NCBI GenBank assembly: GCA_905160935.1
Contig: CAJHZI010000884.1
Coordinates: 1,139,501 to 1,203,500, forward strand
Reading direction: 5' to 3'
Source of the DNA: Enchytraeus crypticus
Lineage: Eukaryota; Annelida; Clitellata; Enchytraeida; Enchytraeidae
DNA length: 64,000 nt
Shown: positions 10,715-19,417 of the stretch, piece after piece
Position numbering within the stretch: position 1 is the stretch's first letter
Layout: each line of letters begins with the position of its first letter
The notes under the pieces: generated by a model
The model's database searches: none
Told to the model about the DNA's origin: nothing
Seen by the model: the letters and a program-made list of their open reading frames with translations, nothing else
Made by a program: the position numbers and the translations under genes

Positions 10715-12328
10715 ATGAGGCAGTCGGTAGTGTGTTTGCTCAGCTGCTCAGTCCTTGCAGTGACTTTCTTCTTTGTCTACTTTACTCTTAATCCCAAATA
10801 CCACCCGCACAATACCAGTACCAAGGATATTCTTGGAGAATTTTCTGGATATCCGGATTTAAAAGCATTCTGGCGAATTGACAAGACACCGAAAATTGTG
10901 AGCAAGCAAAATATCTCAACCAGTGAACTGACAAGAATGGATTTGCTTTATGAAAGTGTAATCCCTAGAGTGGATAATGTAAGTCGCATATTCCTATCAA
11001 TTTTTGACACAGCCTTCGCGGACATGGCCTACAATCTGTATCTGACGTCATTCAAACGGTTTTCAATATCCAACTTCCTGTTCATTGGAATCGACAAAAA
11101 GGCATGCACCCGACTCCACGCTATCTTTACACGTCACGGCGAATATATTGAAAATGACAATTTCTGTTTAAATTACTTCAATGACCCAGAAGGTCATGTT
11201 GCCAGTGTTTGGAACACTTCATCCTTCCAAAGGAAGTCCCACTACAAGACTAAAGTCATACTGGATACACTCCGTTTGAACGTTTCTGTGATCATTGTAC
11301 ATTTAGATATTGTTTTCTTCAAGAATCCACTACCGCATCTTAACTGTAGTAACTGCGATATAGAAATTCAAAATGATGTTTCAGCTTGGAATAGTGGATT
11401 CTATATTGCTCGACCAACTAGAGGCGCCATATTGGCTCATGAACAATCATTGCAAAGACATATTGTTTCCGATCGTACCAATCAAAAGGTGCTCGATTTA
11501 AAGTTTAAGACGATGGTAAACGATAGTGAAATAAGAATAAGGTTACTAAATAGAGAACTATTTCCCAGTGGAAAAGTCTATTTTGAAGGTCACCAGGTGA
11601 TGTTTAAAGGCGATTACAGTTGTGAGCAGTGCTTTCTAATGCATAACAACTGGATAGCTACGAAGGCAGCCAAGGTATATAGGTTCAAGGAGATTGGTTT
11701 GTGGCATGTTGATTTGAACGAGTATTACTCAAGTAAGGATAGAAAATACTTGACTTACGCAAATCCAATTGACTTCAGAACAAACGAAACATTTTTTATG
11801 GAAGCAACTGCTCTAAAAGTGGGACTTCTAATGTCATCTTTATTAAATCGCACACTAATACTCCCGAAGTTTCATTGTTACGGAATTATCAACTCTTCAG
11901 TGCATTGGGAGAATAAAACCTGGTGTTCTCTAAGTTCATTCTACAACATGAGTGCCTTCGACTGGCATTTCTACGGAAGATACAGAGAAAGCGAATTTTT
12001 GAATCATCCTCTGGTGCCGATGTCTGTCAAACAACGCTATTCGGATGCCTTTCTAATTCAATCCGAACTATCGAAAAAGTTAAATTTGACGACTGCCAGT
12101 CAAGCGTCTAAATTCACACCAGCTGGGGCTTCAGCAACTTCAGAAGAAGTTGTTCGATGGTTTGGAGGGCTAAATAATATCTCTGTGCTGAAGTTCCATT
12201 CTCTTTACGGACTCGATTCTCTACTTTCGGAATCGTACGTTAAGGATCCCGTGTTTAATGAGCTTTCTGGGAAAATATCATCCGCACTGGAGCGTGTTAA
12301 TTTTGTACAATTAAGGAAATTTCAGTAA
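10715..12328 (+). CDS. GT77-type nucleotide-diphospho-sugar transferase-like, type II membrane protein
   Basis: A complete intronless gene of 537 aa. Residues 5-27 form one hydrophobic segment after a short basic start, which is the type II Golgi-anchor topology. The lumenal part has many N-x-S/T sites. The pattern VHLDIVFFKNP (about residues 192-202), followed by WNSGFYIARPT (about 224), matches the Nucleotid_trans/GT77 fold, where a D-x-D loop precedes hydrophobics and N/R-P. Here the first acidic residue of the loop is His (HLD), so catalysis is not certain. The C-terminal third (from KVGLLMSSLLNRTLILPKFHCYG, in two blocks) resembles the second domain of long invertebrate members. The likely role is sugar transfer in the Golgi; donor and acceptor are unknown. 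Its stop lies only 277 bp before the Polinton's left end, so its 3' UTR may run up to or into the element. Confidence 0.82.
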   Translation: MRQSVVCLLSCSVLAVTFFFVYFTLNPKYHPHNTSTKDILGEFSGYPDLKAFWRIDKTPKIVSKQNISTSELTRMDLLYESVIPRVDNVSRIFLSIFDTAFADMAYNLYLTSFKRFSISNFLFIGIDKKACTRLHAIFTRHGEYIENDNFCLNYFNDPEGHVASVWNTSSFQRKSHYKTKVILDTLRLNVSVIIVHLDIVFFKNPLPHLNCSNCDIEIQNDVSAWNSGFYIARPTRGAILAHEQSLQRHIVSDRTNQKVLDLKFKTMVNDSEIRIRLLNRELFPSGKVYFEGHQVMFKGDYSCEQCFLMHNNWIATKAAKVYRFKEIGLWHVDLNEYYSSKDRKYLTYANPIDFRTNETFFMEATALKVGLLMSSLLNRTLILPKFHCYGIINSSVHWENKTWCSLSSFYNMSAFDWHFYGRYRESEFLNHPLVPMSVKQRYSDAFLIQSELSKKLNLTTASQASKFTPAGASATSEEVVRWFGGLNNISVLKFHSLYGLDSLLSESYVKDPVFNELSGKISSALERVNFVQLRKFQ

Positions 12329-12601
12329 TTGTTATGTTCAAACATTGTTATTGTTATTGCAAGCGTTCTGTATAGTTACAGTTAATTTAACAGTAACGGA
12401 GAAGCGATACTGTTGGAGAATATACATGTATAACTTTTAATGGAAGGAATGAGGAGTCAGTGTTACCCGTTAAAATGATCTCTAGAAGAAAGGTAATTTA
12501 TAGCATTATATTGTTATGAAAGGATCTATTTCAATGAATATATAGCGTACATAAGGTGTGTAAAATAATTAATAAGGCGTTATTTAGGACATGATTAGTT
12601 C

Positions 12602-12607
12602 GTGAAT
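12602..12607. repeat. Left target-site duplication GTGAAT
   Basis: GTGAAT directly precedes the left terminal inverted repeat and recurs directly after the right one (27734-27739). A 6-bp duplication is the Polinton/Maverick hallmark made by its retroviral-type integrase. Confidence 0.97.
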
Positions 12608-12748
12608 AGTAGTAGGATTATTGGGGGGCTAGGACAAAATGATATTCAAGGCAAAGTTATGCATAAAATTTAGCTCAAATCAATATTTAGCCTTGTCTTG
12701 CCTTGAATGATCCATACTCAAATGTTTATGAATAATTTAAGCACACCC
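12608..12748 (+). repeat. Left terminal inverted repeat, 141 bp
   Basis: Base-by-base comparison with the reverse complement of 27593-27733 shows no mismatch over 141 positions; similarity stops abruptly inside gcacaccc. It begins with AG, as Polinton ends usually do. The repeat contains the inner near-palindrome aaggc...gccttg. In protein-primed replication the 5' ends act as origins, so this is the predicted origin. Confidence 0.97.
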
Positions 12749-13527
12749 ACAGCTCACGAGGACAAAAACGATTTCAATTCACATCATTTCATCCACAAGG
12801 CAGAGACAAAATGATTTTAACAGGCATCTTTAGCCTTGATACCTAAGCTTATATCTATATTAGCCTTGTATCTAGCCTTGTCATCAACGTATGTACTGAA
12901 AGTATGATAACCACTCTCCTAGCCTAGCTGTAAACGGTCGGGTTAAAATAACGCAGCTGTTCAGCTACCTTAAAGAAACTATACATGTATGTAAAAGCCT
13001 ATACCCGAGACAGCAGAGTATACTCTCAGATACTTAGCTTAAAATAACAGCTGGATGTTTATATATACTGAGCGCTGTAAAAAGCTCTAGTAAAAAGACA
13101 CAGCTACTCGATGCCGATGCTCAGATGTTGTAACTCTGTGGAAAGCGAAAGTGAAAAGCCTATACGTGTATATTTCTACAGTATACTTTCCAAAATTCAT
13201 AAATGTAGTTACTTTATGAAGCAATCAATATATTTACTGTTACCCAAATATCAAATTCATAGCCATCTTCGCTGTGTCTTAAGCTAATGTACGTGGTACA
13301 CTGAGTTACACATCAGCAGCTATAATCTTTTTATAAGACAGCAGAGTATACACGAGTATACTCTGCTGCAGCCTACACGTTAAACAGCTGGAAAGTTGAG
13401 CTTCAGTAGTGGAGTGGTACTCATTCCGTGAATAGCAAAAACATAAATATATACAAGAAAATGAAAATATAATAAAAATTAAAAATATATGAATTTTATT
13501 TAAATTTATTTTCTTGTATATATAAAA
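12749..13527. promoter_or_regulatory. Left subterminal non-coding region with palindromes
   Basis: No conserved coding. It contains the 12-bp perfect palindrome AGAGTATACTCT (13015-13026). It also contains a perfect hairpin at 13339-13368, with 13-bp arms CAGCAGAGTATAC / GTATACTCTGCTG and a 4-base loop. Both share the GAGTATACTC core, which suggests a repeated protein-binding site for replication, packaging or the polymerase promoter. The short minus frame at 13306-13572 crosses this region and looks accidental. Confidence 0.6.
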
Positions 13528-16500
13528 ATGGAAACTCAAACGGTGAAACAATTGCGACTTGTCGCGAAGCAACGAGGTATTAAAAGATACTATTCTCTTC
13601 GCAAGGCAGAGCTTATTGATGCGTTGTCATCGACATCACAAACAATCGGTGGTGTTGTAGATTTGCTCAATTCTCCTGTACCAGATATTCAACAACCGAT
13701 TTTAGTTCCAACTAAATATAAGCCATCGTCTAAGATACATTATGAGAATTTCCTTGACACACCTGTGCCAGATATCAAATCCGAGATTCTTAAACCAATT
13801 AAGACTGGAGTAATGGCAACTATCAAATCATATTGGGATTGGCTGATAAGCGATGTACCAGCAAAAATTAAAAAGCCGATAAACGAATCTTTTAAAGCAC
13901 TAAAGTCTAAAGTTTTGAACATATTCGCTCAACATGAGGTAAACAAACATAAAATCAGTGAAACTAAATCAGCGTTAAAAGGATTCACAAAACAATACGT
14001 CATTGAAGGTAGAGATGGAGTTGATGCTGTGACATTTCTAAGCAGTATTCAACCACAAGTGTTAAATGTATTAAACAACAACCCTCAGTCAAAAGTTAAT
14101 CTAACACTCACATGTACAATGGAAAGGGTGGATTTGAAGACTGGGGAAATTACATCGTCTGACGCCCCTTTTCTTTCAAAAACTGAAATAATTTTACCAT
14201 CCACAGATACCGCAGAGGTGTATGAAAAGACTAAACGTAAAATGCTAGAGTCAATGGCTAATTTTCAGATGCGGGGTAGTAATTGGAGATTTCGCAGAGT
14301 GATGAAATTAGAAATAAATACCGTAGTATACAAACCGCTACGAGCTAGCTCCTATATTCCACTTCCTGAAGAATTAGCCGCTAAAAAGGCCATAATAAAT
14401 ATGAAGAATGAAGATAATCAGTGTTTTAAGTGGTGTATAGCTAGAGCCTTAAATAATATAGAAATACATCCTGAGCGCATTGATAAACAATTAAAGAAGC
14501 AAGCTGAAGAATTTAACTGGACTGGTATTGAGTTTCCGGTTAACTTGAAAAATATTGATAAATTTGAAAAGAATAATAATATTTCTATTCATGTATTTGG
14601 ATATGAAAAGCTATGGGCATGGGCTAAAGAAGAAGAAATAATACCATTAAGGATTTCAACATTTACTAGTCAAAACGCAGTAGATTTGTTACTAATATCA
14701 GAAGGTGAGATTAATCATTACTGTTGGATAAAAAACTTTAAAAAATTGATGGCAATTGATGGAAATCACCATGCAATGCACTACTGTAGGAGGTGCTTAA
14801 ACGGTTTCACAAGTGAAAATGCTCTTAATAATCACACTGAATATTGTTCACAACACGACGCTCAAAAAATAGTGTTGCCAGAACCTGGAACGTTTATGGA
14901 ATTCAATCACTACAAAAAATCGATGCGAGTACCATTCATAGTTTACGCAGATTTCGAGTCATTTATTAAACCGATTGATACACGTCAGCCGGATCCAAGC
15001 AGGTCAACCACTATCCGATACCAGAAACATACACCTAGTTCATTCTGTTATTACATCAAGTGTTTTGATGATAGCATTTACTCGCAAGCTCCAGTCACTT
15101 TTACTGCAAAGAATGAGAATGATGATGTTGCTCAAATATTCTTTGATACTTTAGAGAAAAATATAAAAGAAATATACCATCAGTTCAAGTTTTCTAAACC
15201 AATGATATTCGATGAATCTGCCGCGAAGAAATTCAAGGCCGCAAAATCATGTCATATTTGTGAAAAAGAGTTGGGTAACGATCGTGTCAGAGACCACTGT
15301 CATCTATCTGGCAAATTCCGAGGAGCAGCACACGATGAATGTAATTTACAATACAAAATTCCAAAATTCTTTCCAGTAGTTTTTCACAATTTATCAGGAT
15401 ACGACGGTCATTTATTTATAAAGAAGTTGGCAGGTGGACAAATTAATTGTATTCCGTGTAACGAAGAAAAGTACATCAGTTTCTCTAGGGAATTGCTGGT
15501 TGACAAGTTTATAAATAAAACAGGTAAAGAAGTCCTAGTGAAACGAGAATTGCGGTTTATCGATAGCTTTAGATTTATGGCTTCGAGTCTTGAGAAACTT
15601 TCAAAGAATCTAAGTAAAGATCAGTGTAAGAATATTGCAAGTAAGTATTCTGGAAAGCAATTGGATTTGCTGTTGAGAAAAGGAGTTTACCCGTACGATT
15701 ATGTTAGTTCGTCAGAAAGACTTGATGAAACTAAACTACCGCCAAAGGATGCTTTCTACTCAAAACTTAACGATACCAATATCAGTGATGAAGACTATAA
15801 ACACGCAGAGACTGTTTGGAAAGAGTTTGGTTGTAAAACATTTCGAGACTATCACGACTTGTACAATATATCTGATGTGCTTTTACTAGCAGATGTCTTT
15901 GAAAATTTTAGAGATGTATGTATGACCCACTATAAATTAGATCCTGCGTGGTCCTACACATCACCAGGACTAGCTTGGGATGCTGCTTTAAGACTAACTA
16001 AAGTTGAACTCGAATTGTTAAGTGACTACGACATGCTATTGATGATTAAGCACGGTATTAGAGGTGGTGTGAGCACAATATCAAACAGATATGCAAAAGC
16101 TAATAATAAATACATGATTGATAAGTTTAACGTTAATGAACCTTCTAAATTTATCAAATACCTTGACAGTAACAATCTTTATGGGTACTCGATGAGTAAG
16201 CCTCTACCCACACACGGATTCGAATGGATGACAGAAAAAGAACTGGAGAACTGGAAAGAAATGAAGTGTATACTCGAAGTTGACTTGGAATATCCAGCCA
16301 CGCTGCACGATCTTCATAATGACTATCCTTTAGCGCCCGAGATTGTGAAAGTGAATAAAGTGGATAAACTGATACCGAATTTGAATGACAAAACAAAGTA
16401 TATAATACACTACGAGAATTTGAAATTGTACGAAAGTCTGGGAATGAAAATTACTAAAATACACAGAGGTATAAAATTTGAAGAAAGTCCTTGGCTTAAG

Positions 16501-17352
16501 CCTTACATTGATCTAAATACTCAGCTAAGGACCAAGGCTACCAACGATTTTGAAAAAGACTTTTTCAAACTAATGAATAATAGTGTGTTTGGCAAAACTA
16601 TGGAGAATATTGAAAATAGGATAGATTTCAAATTGGTAGACGATAGAGAGAAAGCCATTAAATTAGCTGCAAAACCGTATTATGACCGCACAACTATATT
16701 TGATGAAAATCTTGTCGGCGTCCACATGAGAAAGACTAAATTGCTGTATAATAAGCCTATATACCTGGGCATGGCAATACTAGATTTAAGTAAAACTTTA
16801 ATGTACGACTTTCACTACAACTACATAAAGAACAAATATAACGATAAAGCCAAGCTGTTGTTTACAGATACTGATTCTCTGATGTACGACATACAGACGG
16901 AAGATTTTTTCGCAGACATTTCTAATGATGTCGAACAAAAATTTGACACCAGCGAATACCCTAAGGATCATCCATCAGGCATTAAGACTGGAGTTAACAA
17001 GAAAGTTATTGGTATGTTCAAGGACGAAGCCTGTGGAAAAGAGATTGCAGAATTTGTTGGATTGAGAGCAAAGTTGTACTCGTACAAATTAGCTGACGAA
17101 GAGCACAAGAAATGTAAAGGTGTTAAAAAGAATGTTGTTGAAAGGACAATAACGCATGACGATTATAGAGATTGTCTGTTTGAGAAAAGAAATCACATGA
17201 GAAGCATGAATGTCATCAGATCTCACTTGCATGAAGTCTACACTGAACAAGTAAATAAAATTGCTCTCAGCGCAGACGATGATAAGCGAGTAATCATGGA
17301 CGATGGGATACATACATTCGCGTATGGCAATTACAGGATAAAGACAGCATAG
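13528..17352 (+). CDS. polB: Protein-primed family B DNA polymerase (Polinton pPolB)
   Basis: 1274 aa, replicating the element by protein priming. Residues about 5-35 look like a SAP/Rho-N-type helical DNA-binding motif (VKQLRLVAKQRGIKRYYSLR). A Cys/His zinc finger with CRRC...H..YC lies at about 422-445. The exonuclease domain follows: Exo I DFESF (about 474), an inserted C-x2-C/HxH endonuclease VII-like zinc module (about 573-600), and Exo II HNLSGYDGHLF (about 619). The polymerase domain has motif A DSNNLYG (about 879), motif B NNSVFGKT (about 1016) and motif C DTDS (about 1113), then a KCKGVKK motif. All catalytic acids are present. The ATG is fixed by TATATAAAA touching it. It is the only long + gene of the left half and converges on the small gene at 17474. 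Confidence 0.97.
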   Translation: METQTVKQLRLVAKQRGIKRYYSLRKAELIDALSSTSQTIGGVVDLLNSPVPDIQQPILVPTKYKPSSKIHYENFLDTPVPDIKSEILKPIKTGVMATIKSYWDWLISDVPAKIKKPINESFKALKSKVLNIFAQHEVNKHKISETKSALKGFTKQYVIEGRDGVDAVTFLSSIQPQVLNVLNNNPQSKVNLTLTCTMERVDLKTGEITSSDAPFLSKTEIILPSTDTAEVYEKTKRKMLESMANFQMRGSNWRFRRVMKLEINTVVYKPLRASSYIPLPEELAAKKAIINMKNEDNQCFKWCIARALNNIEIHPERIDKQLKKQAEEFNWTGIEFPVNLKNIDKFEKNNNISIHVFGYEKLWAWAKEEEIIPLRISTFTSQNAVDLLLISEGEINHYCWIKNFKKLMAIDGNHHAMHYCRRCLNGFTSENALNNHTEYCSQHDAQKIVLPEPGTFMEFNHYKKSMRVPFIVYADFESFIKPIDTRQPDPSRSTTIRYQKHTPSSFCYYIKCFDDSIYSQAPVTFTAKNENDDVAQIFFDTLEKNIKEIYHQFKFSKPMIFDESAAKKFKAAKSCHICEKELGNDRVRDHCHLSGKFRGAAHDECNLQYKIPKFFPVVFHNLSGYDGHLFIKKLAGGQINCIPCNEEKYISFSRELLVDKFINKTGKEVLVKRELRFIDSFRFMASSLEKLSKNLSKDQCKNIASKYSGKQLDLLLRKGVYPYDYVSSSERLDETKLPPKDAFYSKLNDTNISDEDYKHAETVWKEFGCKTFRDYHDLYNISDVLLLADVFENFRDVCMTHYKLDPAWSYTSPGLAWDAALRLTKVELELLSDYDMLLMIKHGIRGGVSTISNRYAKANNKYMIDKFNVNEPSKFIKYLDSNNLYGYSMSKPLPTHGFEWMTEKELENWKEMKCILEVDLEYPATLHDLHNDYPLAPEIVKVNKVDKLIPNLNDKTKYIIHYENLKLYESLGMKITKIHRGIKFEESPWLKPYIDLNTQLRTKATNDFEKDFFKLMNNSVFGKTMENIENRIDFKLVDDREKAIKLAAKPYYDRTTIFDENLVGVHMRKTKLLYNKPIYLGMAILDLSKTLMYDFHYNYIKNKYNDKAKLLFTDTDSLMYDIQTEDFFADISNDVEQKFDTSEYPKDHPSGIKTGVNKKVIGMFKDEACGKEIAEFVGLRAKLYSYKLADEEHKKCKGVKKNVVERTITHDDYRDCLFEKRNHMRSMNVIRSHLHEVYTEQVNKIALSADDDKRVIMDDGIHTFAYGNYRIKTA

Positions 17353-17354
17353 GA

Positions 17355-17452
17355 CTGATGTCGTCTCGATACGAGTACGTCGAGATGTCATTAAGAATCA
17401 TACGTTTTGTGTTTCTATTTTCATTAATATTTCAAAACCAAATGTAGTTTGG
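17355..17452 (+). terminator. 3'-end hairpins between converging polB and the small gene
   Basis: Twelve nt after the polB stop, TCTCGA...TCGAGA (17364-17369/17380-17385) can form a 6-bp stem. It lies within the block GTCTCGATACGAGTACGTC, which recurs in inverse orientation at 20905-21125. A second stem, CCAAA-TGTAG-TTTGG (17438-17452), lies 22 nt after the stop of the opposing gene, next to AATAAA at 17454. Transcript 3'-end function is inferred from position. Confidence 0.45.
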
Positions 17453-17473
17453 AAATAAACTTTTTATATTTCT

Positions 17474-17821
17474 TTATAACCATACAACCCCAGCATCATC
17501 GTTCGTGCTTTTGTTAAAACCATCAATCTCTGCATACAACTTTCCTTTATATTTTCCGGAATTGATTCGTCTTACAGTAAAATCAAATCTTTTAGGCTTA
17601 TTTTCCAATTTTTCCTTTTTAATATATTCATTAATCTTATTTGTAGACCACACTTTTATAGGGTTATCACCCTCATTTTCTACAACATACAAAATATATG
17701 ATTTACCAAATCTTCCATCTATTGATTTCATTCCTATTACGGTATAGTCATATCCCTCCTGAAGTTCTTGAAATTTGATAACGTTGGATTGAGTGTTTTC
17801 GTTAGAGTTTGTAGTTGTCAT
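17474..17821 (-). CDS. Small OB-fold-like protein, putative ssDNA-binding
   Basis: 115 aa. After a disordered N-terminus (about 1-14, T/N/S-rich) comes a beta-rich domain: YTVIGMKSIDGRFGKSYILY, then a second half FDFTVRRINSGKYKG. Alternating strands with aromatic and basic residues and the R-F/Y-G-K-S-Y-I-L pattern suggest an OB-fold single-strand DNA-binding protein, which would suit displaced strands in protein-primed replication. This is an inference from pattern, not from a recognised family signature. TATATAAA touches the ATG. It lies 36 nt downstream of integrase. Confidence 0.6.
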   Translation of the reverse strand: MTTTNSNENTQSNVIKFQELQEGYDYTVIGMKSIDGRFGKSYILYVVENEGDNPIKVWSTNKINEYIKKEKLENKPKRFDFTVRRINSGKYKGKLYAEIDGFNKSTNDDAGVVWL

Positions 17822-17857
17822 TTTATATAGCTAAGATAATTATTTAAAAAAAAATCT

Positions 17858-18865
17858 TTAAACTAAATTTTGTAAATTTGCAACAGGAATCCATTCATTG
17901 TACTTTTTACTGTAACCCACCCATTTGACCAAAGCATGTTCAACACCTTTAATCTTTTTCCGTTGCAGTACCTTTTCCATTCTATATATTTCTTGATTAG
18001 TTTTCTGCAATTCTTCGGCATAGAAACCTCCTTCTAATACCTCACTTGATTGATCCTTCAGTATATATGTAACTGGTGAAGTATACTTTACTTTAACTAC
18101 TTGGAAAACCTCTTCAGACCAATTGGGTAGGTATCCCTTTTCAAAAACACCCTTAATCCGACTAATTCTAACTCTATCACCAACCTCAAATTTTCGATTC
18201 GTTTCCAAATTTCTATACTTCCTACTGTTAATTATAAATGCTTCGTTTTCCTTTCTACTAGCCTCTGCTGGAGTCATTTTTACGGTTGAATGCTTTGTGT
18301 TGTTATACATGACAATTAATTCGTTTATCATATCAATCCAATTTCTCGTATTTTCAGCCGTAAACCTCTTCCACATTTTCTCCTTGATGCTTCTATTGAA
18401 ACGCTCAACAACTGCCGATTTATGTTCTCCAAATGTAGAGTATTTTTTAATACTATTTTTCTTTAACCAATCATCCATATTCTTGTTGTAAAATTCCTTA
18501 CCCTGATCCACCCACAAGAACTTTGGCAACCTGTCTGAACTTTTTACAATAAATTTGAAGGCTTCGGCTACAGTTTCGCCTCTCTTGTCTTTCAACGGAA
18601 CGCTCCATGCATACTTGGAAAACACATCGATGACGTTAAGCATGTATCTGTGGCCCTTATTAGCTCTACTCCATTCCTGCATTTCGATTAAATCTGCTCC
18701 CCATATCTCATCAACTTCAAACACGTGAACTTGACGTCTTGTAAATTTTCTACGAATCGGTTTGTGTAATTCTCTAGCCAATTCTTCAAAGGGTCCAACG
18801 TTTCGCTTCAAACCTTTTCTTCGCTGGACCCCTCTATTCGTTTTTTGACTCAACACCAAGACCAA
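17858..18865 (-). CDS. int: Polinton integrase (rve family) with C-terminal chromodomain, no ATG
   Basis: An open frame of 335 codons counted from a TTG at 18865; the frame is open up to 18880. The DDE triad is D58 (WGADL), D120 (WVDQGKEF) and E154 (AVVERFN), giving D-x61-D-x33-E. Residues about 293-335 (YRMEKVL...ALVKWVGYS...W) form a chromodomain, which usually directs insertion toward modified chromatin. It performs strand transfer of the element ends, producing the 6-bp duplication. There is no ATG before the catalytic core: the first in-frame one is after D58. The frame overlaps the end of the PLA2-like gene by 47 nt in the +1 frame next to an A6 run (18841-18846). It may be made by +1 frameshifting, by reinitiation at a non-AUG codon, or be disabled by an indel. 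Confidence 0.92.
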   Translation of the reverse strand: MVLVLSQKTNRGVQRRKGLKRNVGPFEELARELHKPIRRKFTRRQVHVFEVDEIWGADLIEMQEWSRANKGHRYMLNVIDVFSKYAWSVPLKDKRGETVAEAFKFIVKSSDRLPKFLWVDQGKEFYNKNMDDWLKKNSIKKYSTFGEHKSAVVERFNRSIKEKMWKRFTAENTRNWIDMINELIVMYNNTKHSTVKMTPAEASRKENEAFIINSRKYRNLETNRKFEVGDRVRISRIKGVFEKGYLPNWSEEVFQVVKVKYTSPVTYILKDQSSEVLEGGFYAEELQKTNQEIYRMEKVLQRKKIKGVEHALVKWVGYSKKYNEWIPVANLQNLV

Positions 18866-19364
18866 ACTTTGCCTTATTTTTCATGATGTGGTATACAAAT
18901 CGAGCCATATTTCTTTGTGCACTATCAAATCTTGAATCATTAGCAATTTCGTATGCTCGATGAGCCAAAGCTTCGTCGCTTATATTTCTGCTCGCTGTAT
19001 CGGTATTTGCAGTATAAAACTGGTCGTGCAATTTACACATTCCATCCAACTCATTTATACCCTGATAACCTTCGCGATTTCTCAGTTCGTACTTTGTGCC
19101 TGGACCGCAGTACGAATACTTGTTGAGATTATTAAATGAACCGTTAGGTACGTACTCTCCACGTCTGGCAGGTAAATGTAGTTCTCCAACTGTATTTCCA
19201 ACTGCCGATAACACATTATTAAACACACCCTGACCCGAGACAAATTTTGACTTTTTACTTCCACACACTCCACAAATGGCAAATTGCTGTTTTCTATTAT
19301 TAGCAGTCAACCTTTCCTGCGTCTGTGTAGAATCAGTTTTCCTTTTACATTTCAAGCAGTACAT
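18834..19364 (-). CDS. Zinc-ribbon plus phospholipase A2-like virion protein
   Basis: 176 aa. The N-terminal 1-43 form a zinc ribbon with CLKC and CGVCGSKKSKFV, the DUF5679-type module of Polinton and related proteins. Residues about 83-125 carry YCGPG (calcium loop) and LDGMCKLHDQFY, the catalytic His-Asp of PLA2-like domains such as those in parvovirus minor capsid proteins. Such domains act on endosomal membranes in known virions; here that role is inferred. The start is supported by TTTAAAA before the ATG and by the zinc ribbon beginning at once. The gene follows MCP and its end overlaps integrase, so it takes the place of a structural protein upstream of an enzyme. Confidence 0.85.
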   Translation of the reverse strand: MYCLKCKRKTDSTQTQERLTANNRKQQFAICGVCGSKKSKFVSGQGVFNNVLSAVGNTVGELHLPARRGEYVPNGSFNNLNKYSYCGPGTKYELRNREGYQGINELDGMCKLHDQFYTANTDTASRNISDEALAHRAYEIANDSRFDSAQRNMARFVYHIMKNKAKFGLGVESKNE

Positions 19365-19368
19365 TTTT

Positions 19369-19400
19369 AAATTACATTATAAAATTTTATAACGTAATTT
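19369..19400 (-). terminator. 32-bp palindrome downstream of MCP
   Basis: AAATTACATTATAAAA and TTTTATAACGTAATTT pair at 15 of 16 positions with no loop. It lies 17 nt after the MCP stop and just before the PLA2 gene's ATG (19364), so it can be a 3'-end signal, a promoter element or both. Confidence 0.5.
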
Positions 19401-19417
19401 TCATATTAGAAAACTTA

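Noticed and set aside
13306-13572. 88-codon minus ORF across the polB start
   Set aside because: It covers the palindromic end and the polymerase promoter, is low-complexity hydrophobic, and has no start motif like the real genes.
18840-18846. A-AAA-AAC heptamer in the PLA2 frame, a classic -1 frameshift site ahead of integrase
   Set aside because: A -1 slip leads to a stop after about ten codons. Integrase is in the +1 frame, so this heptamer cannot by itself express it.
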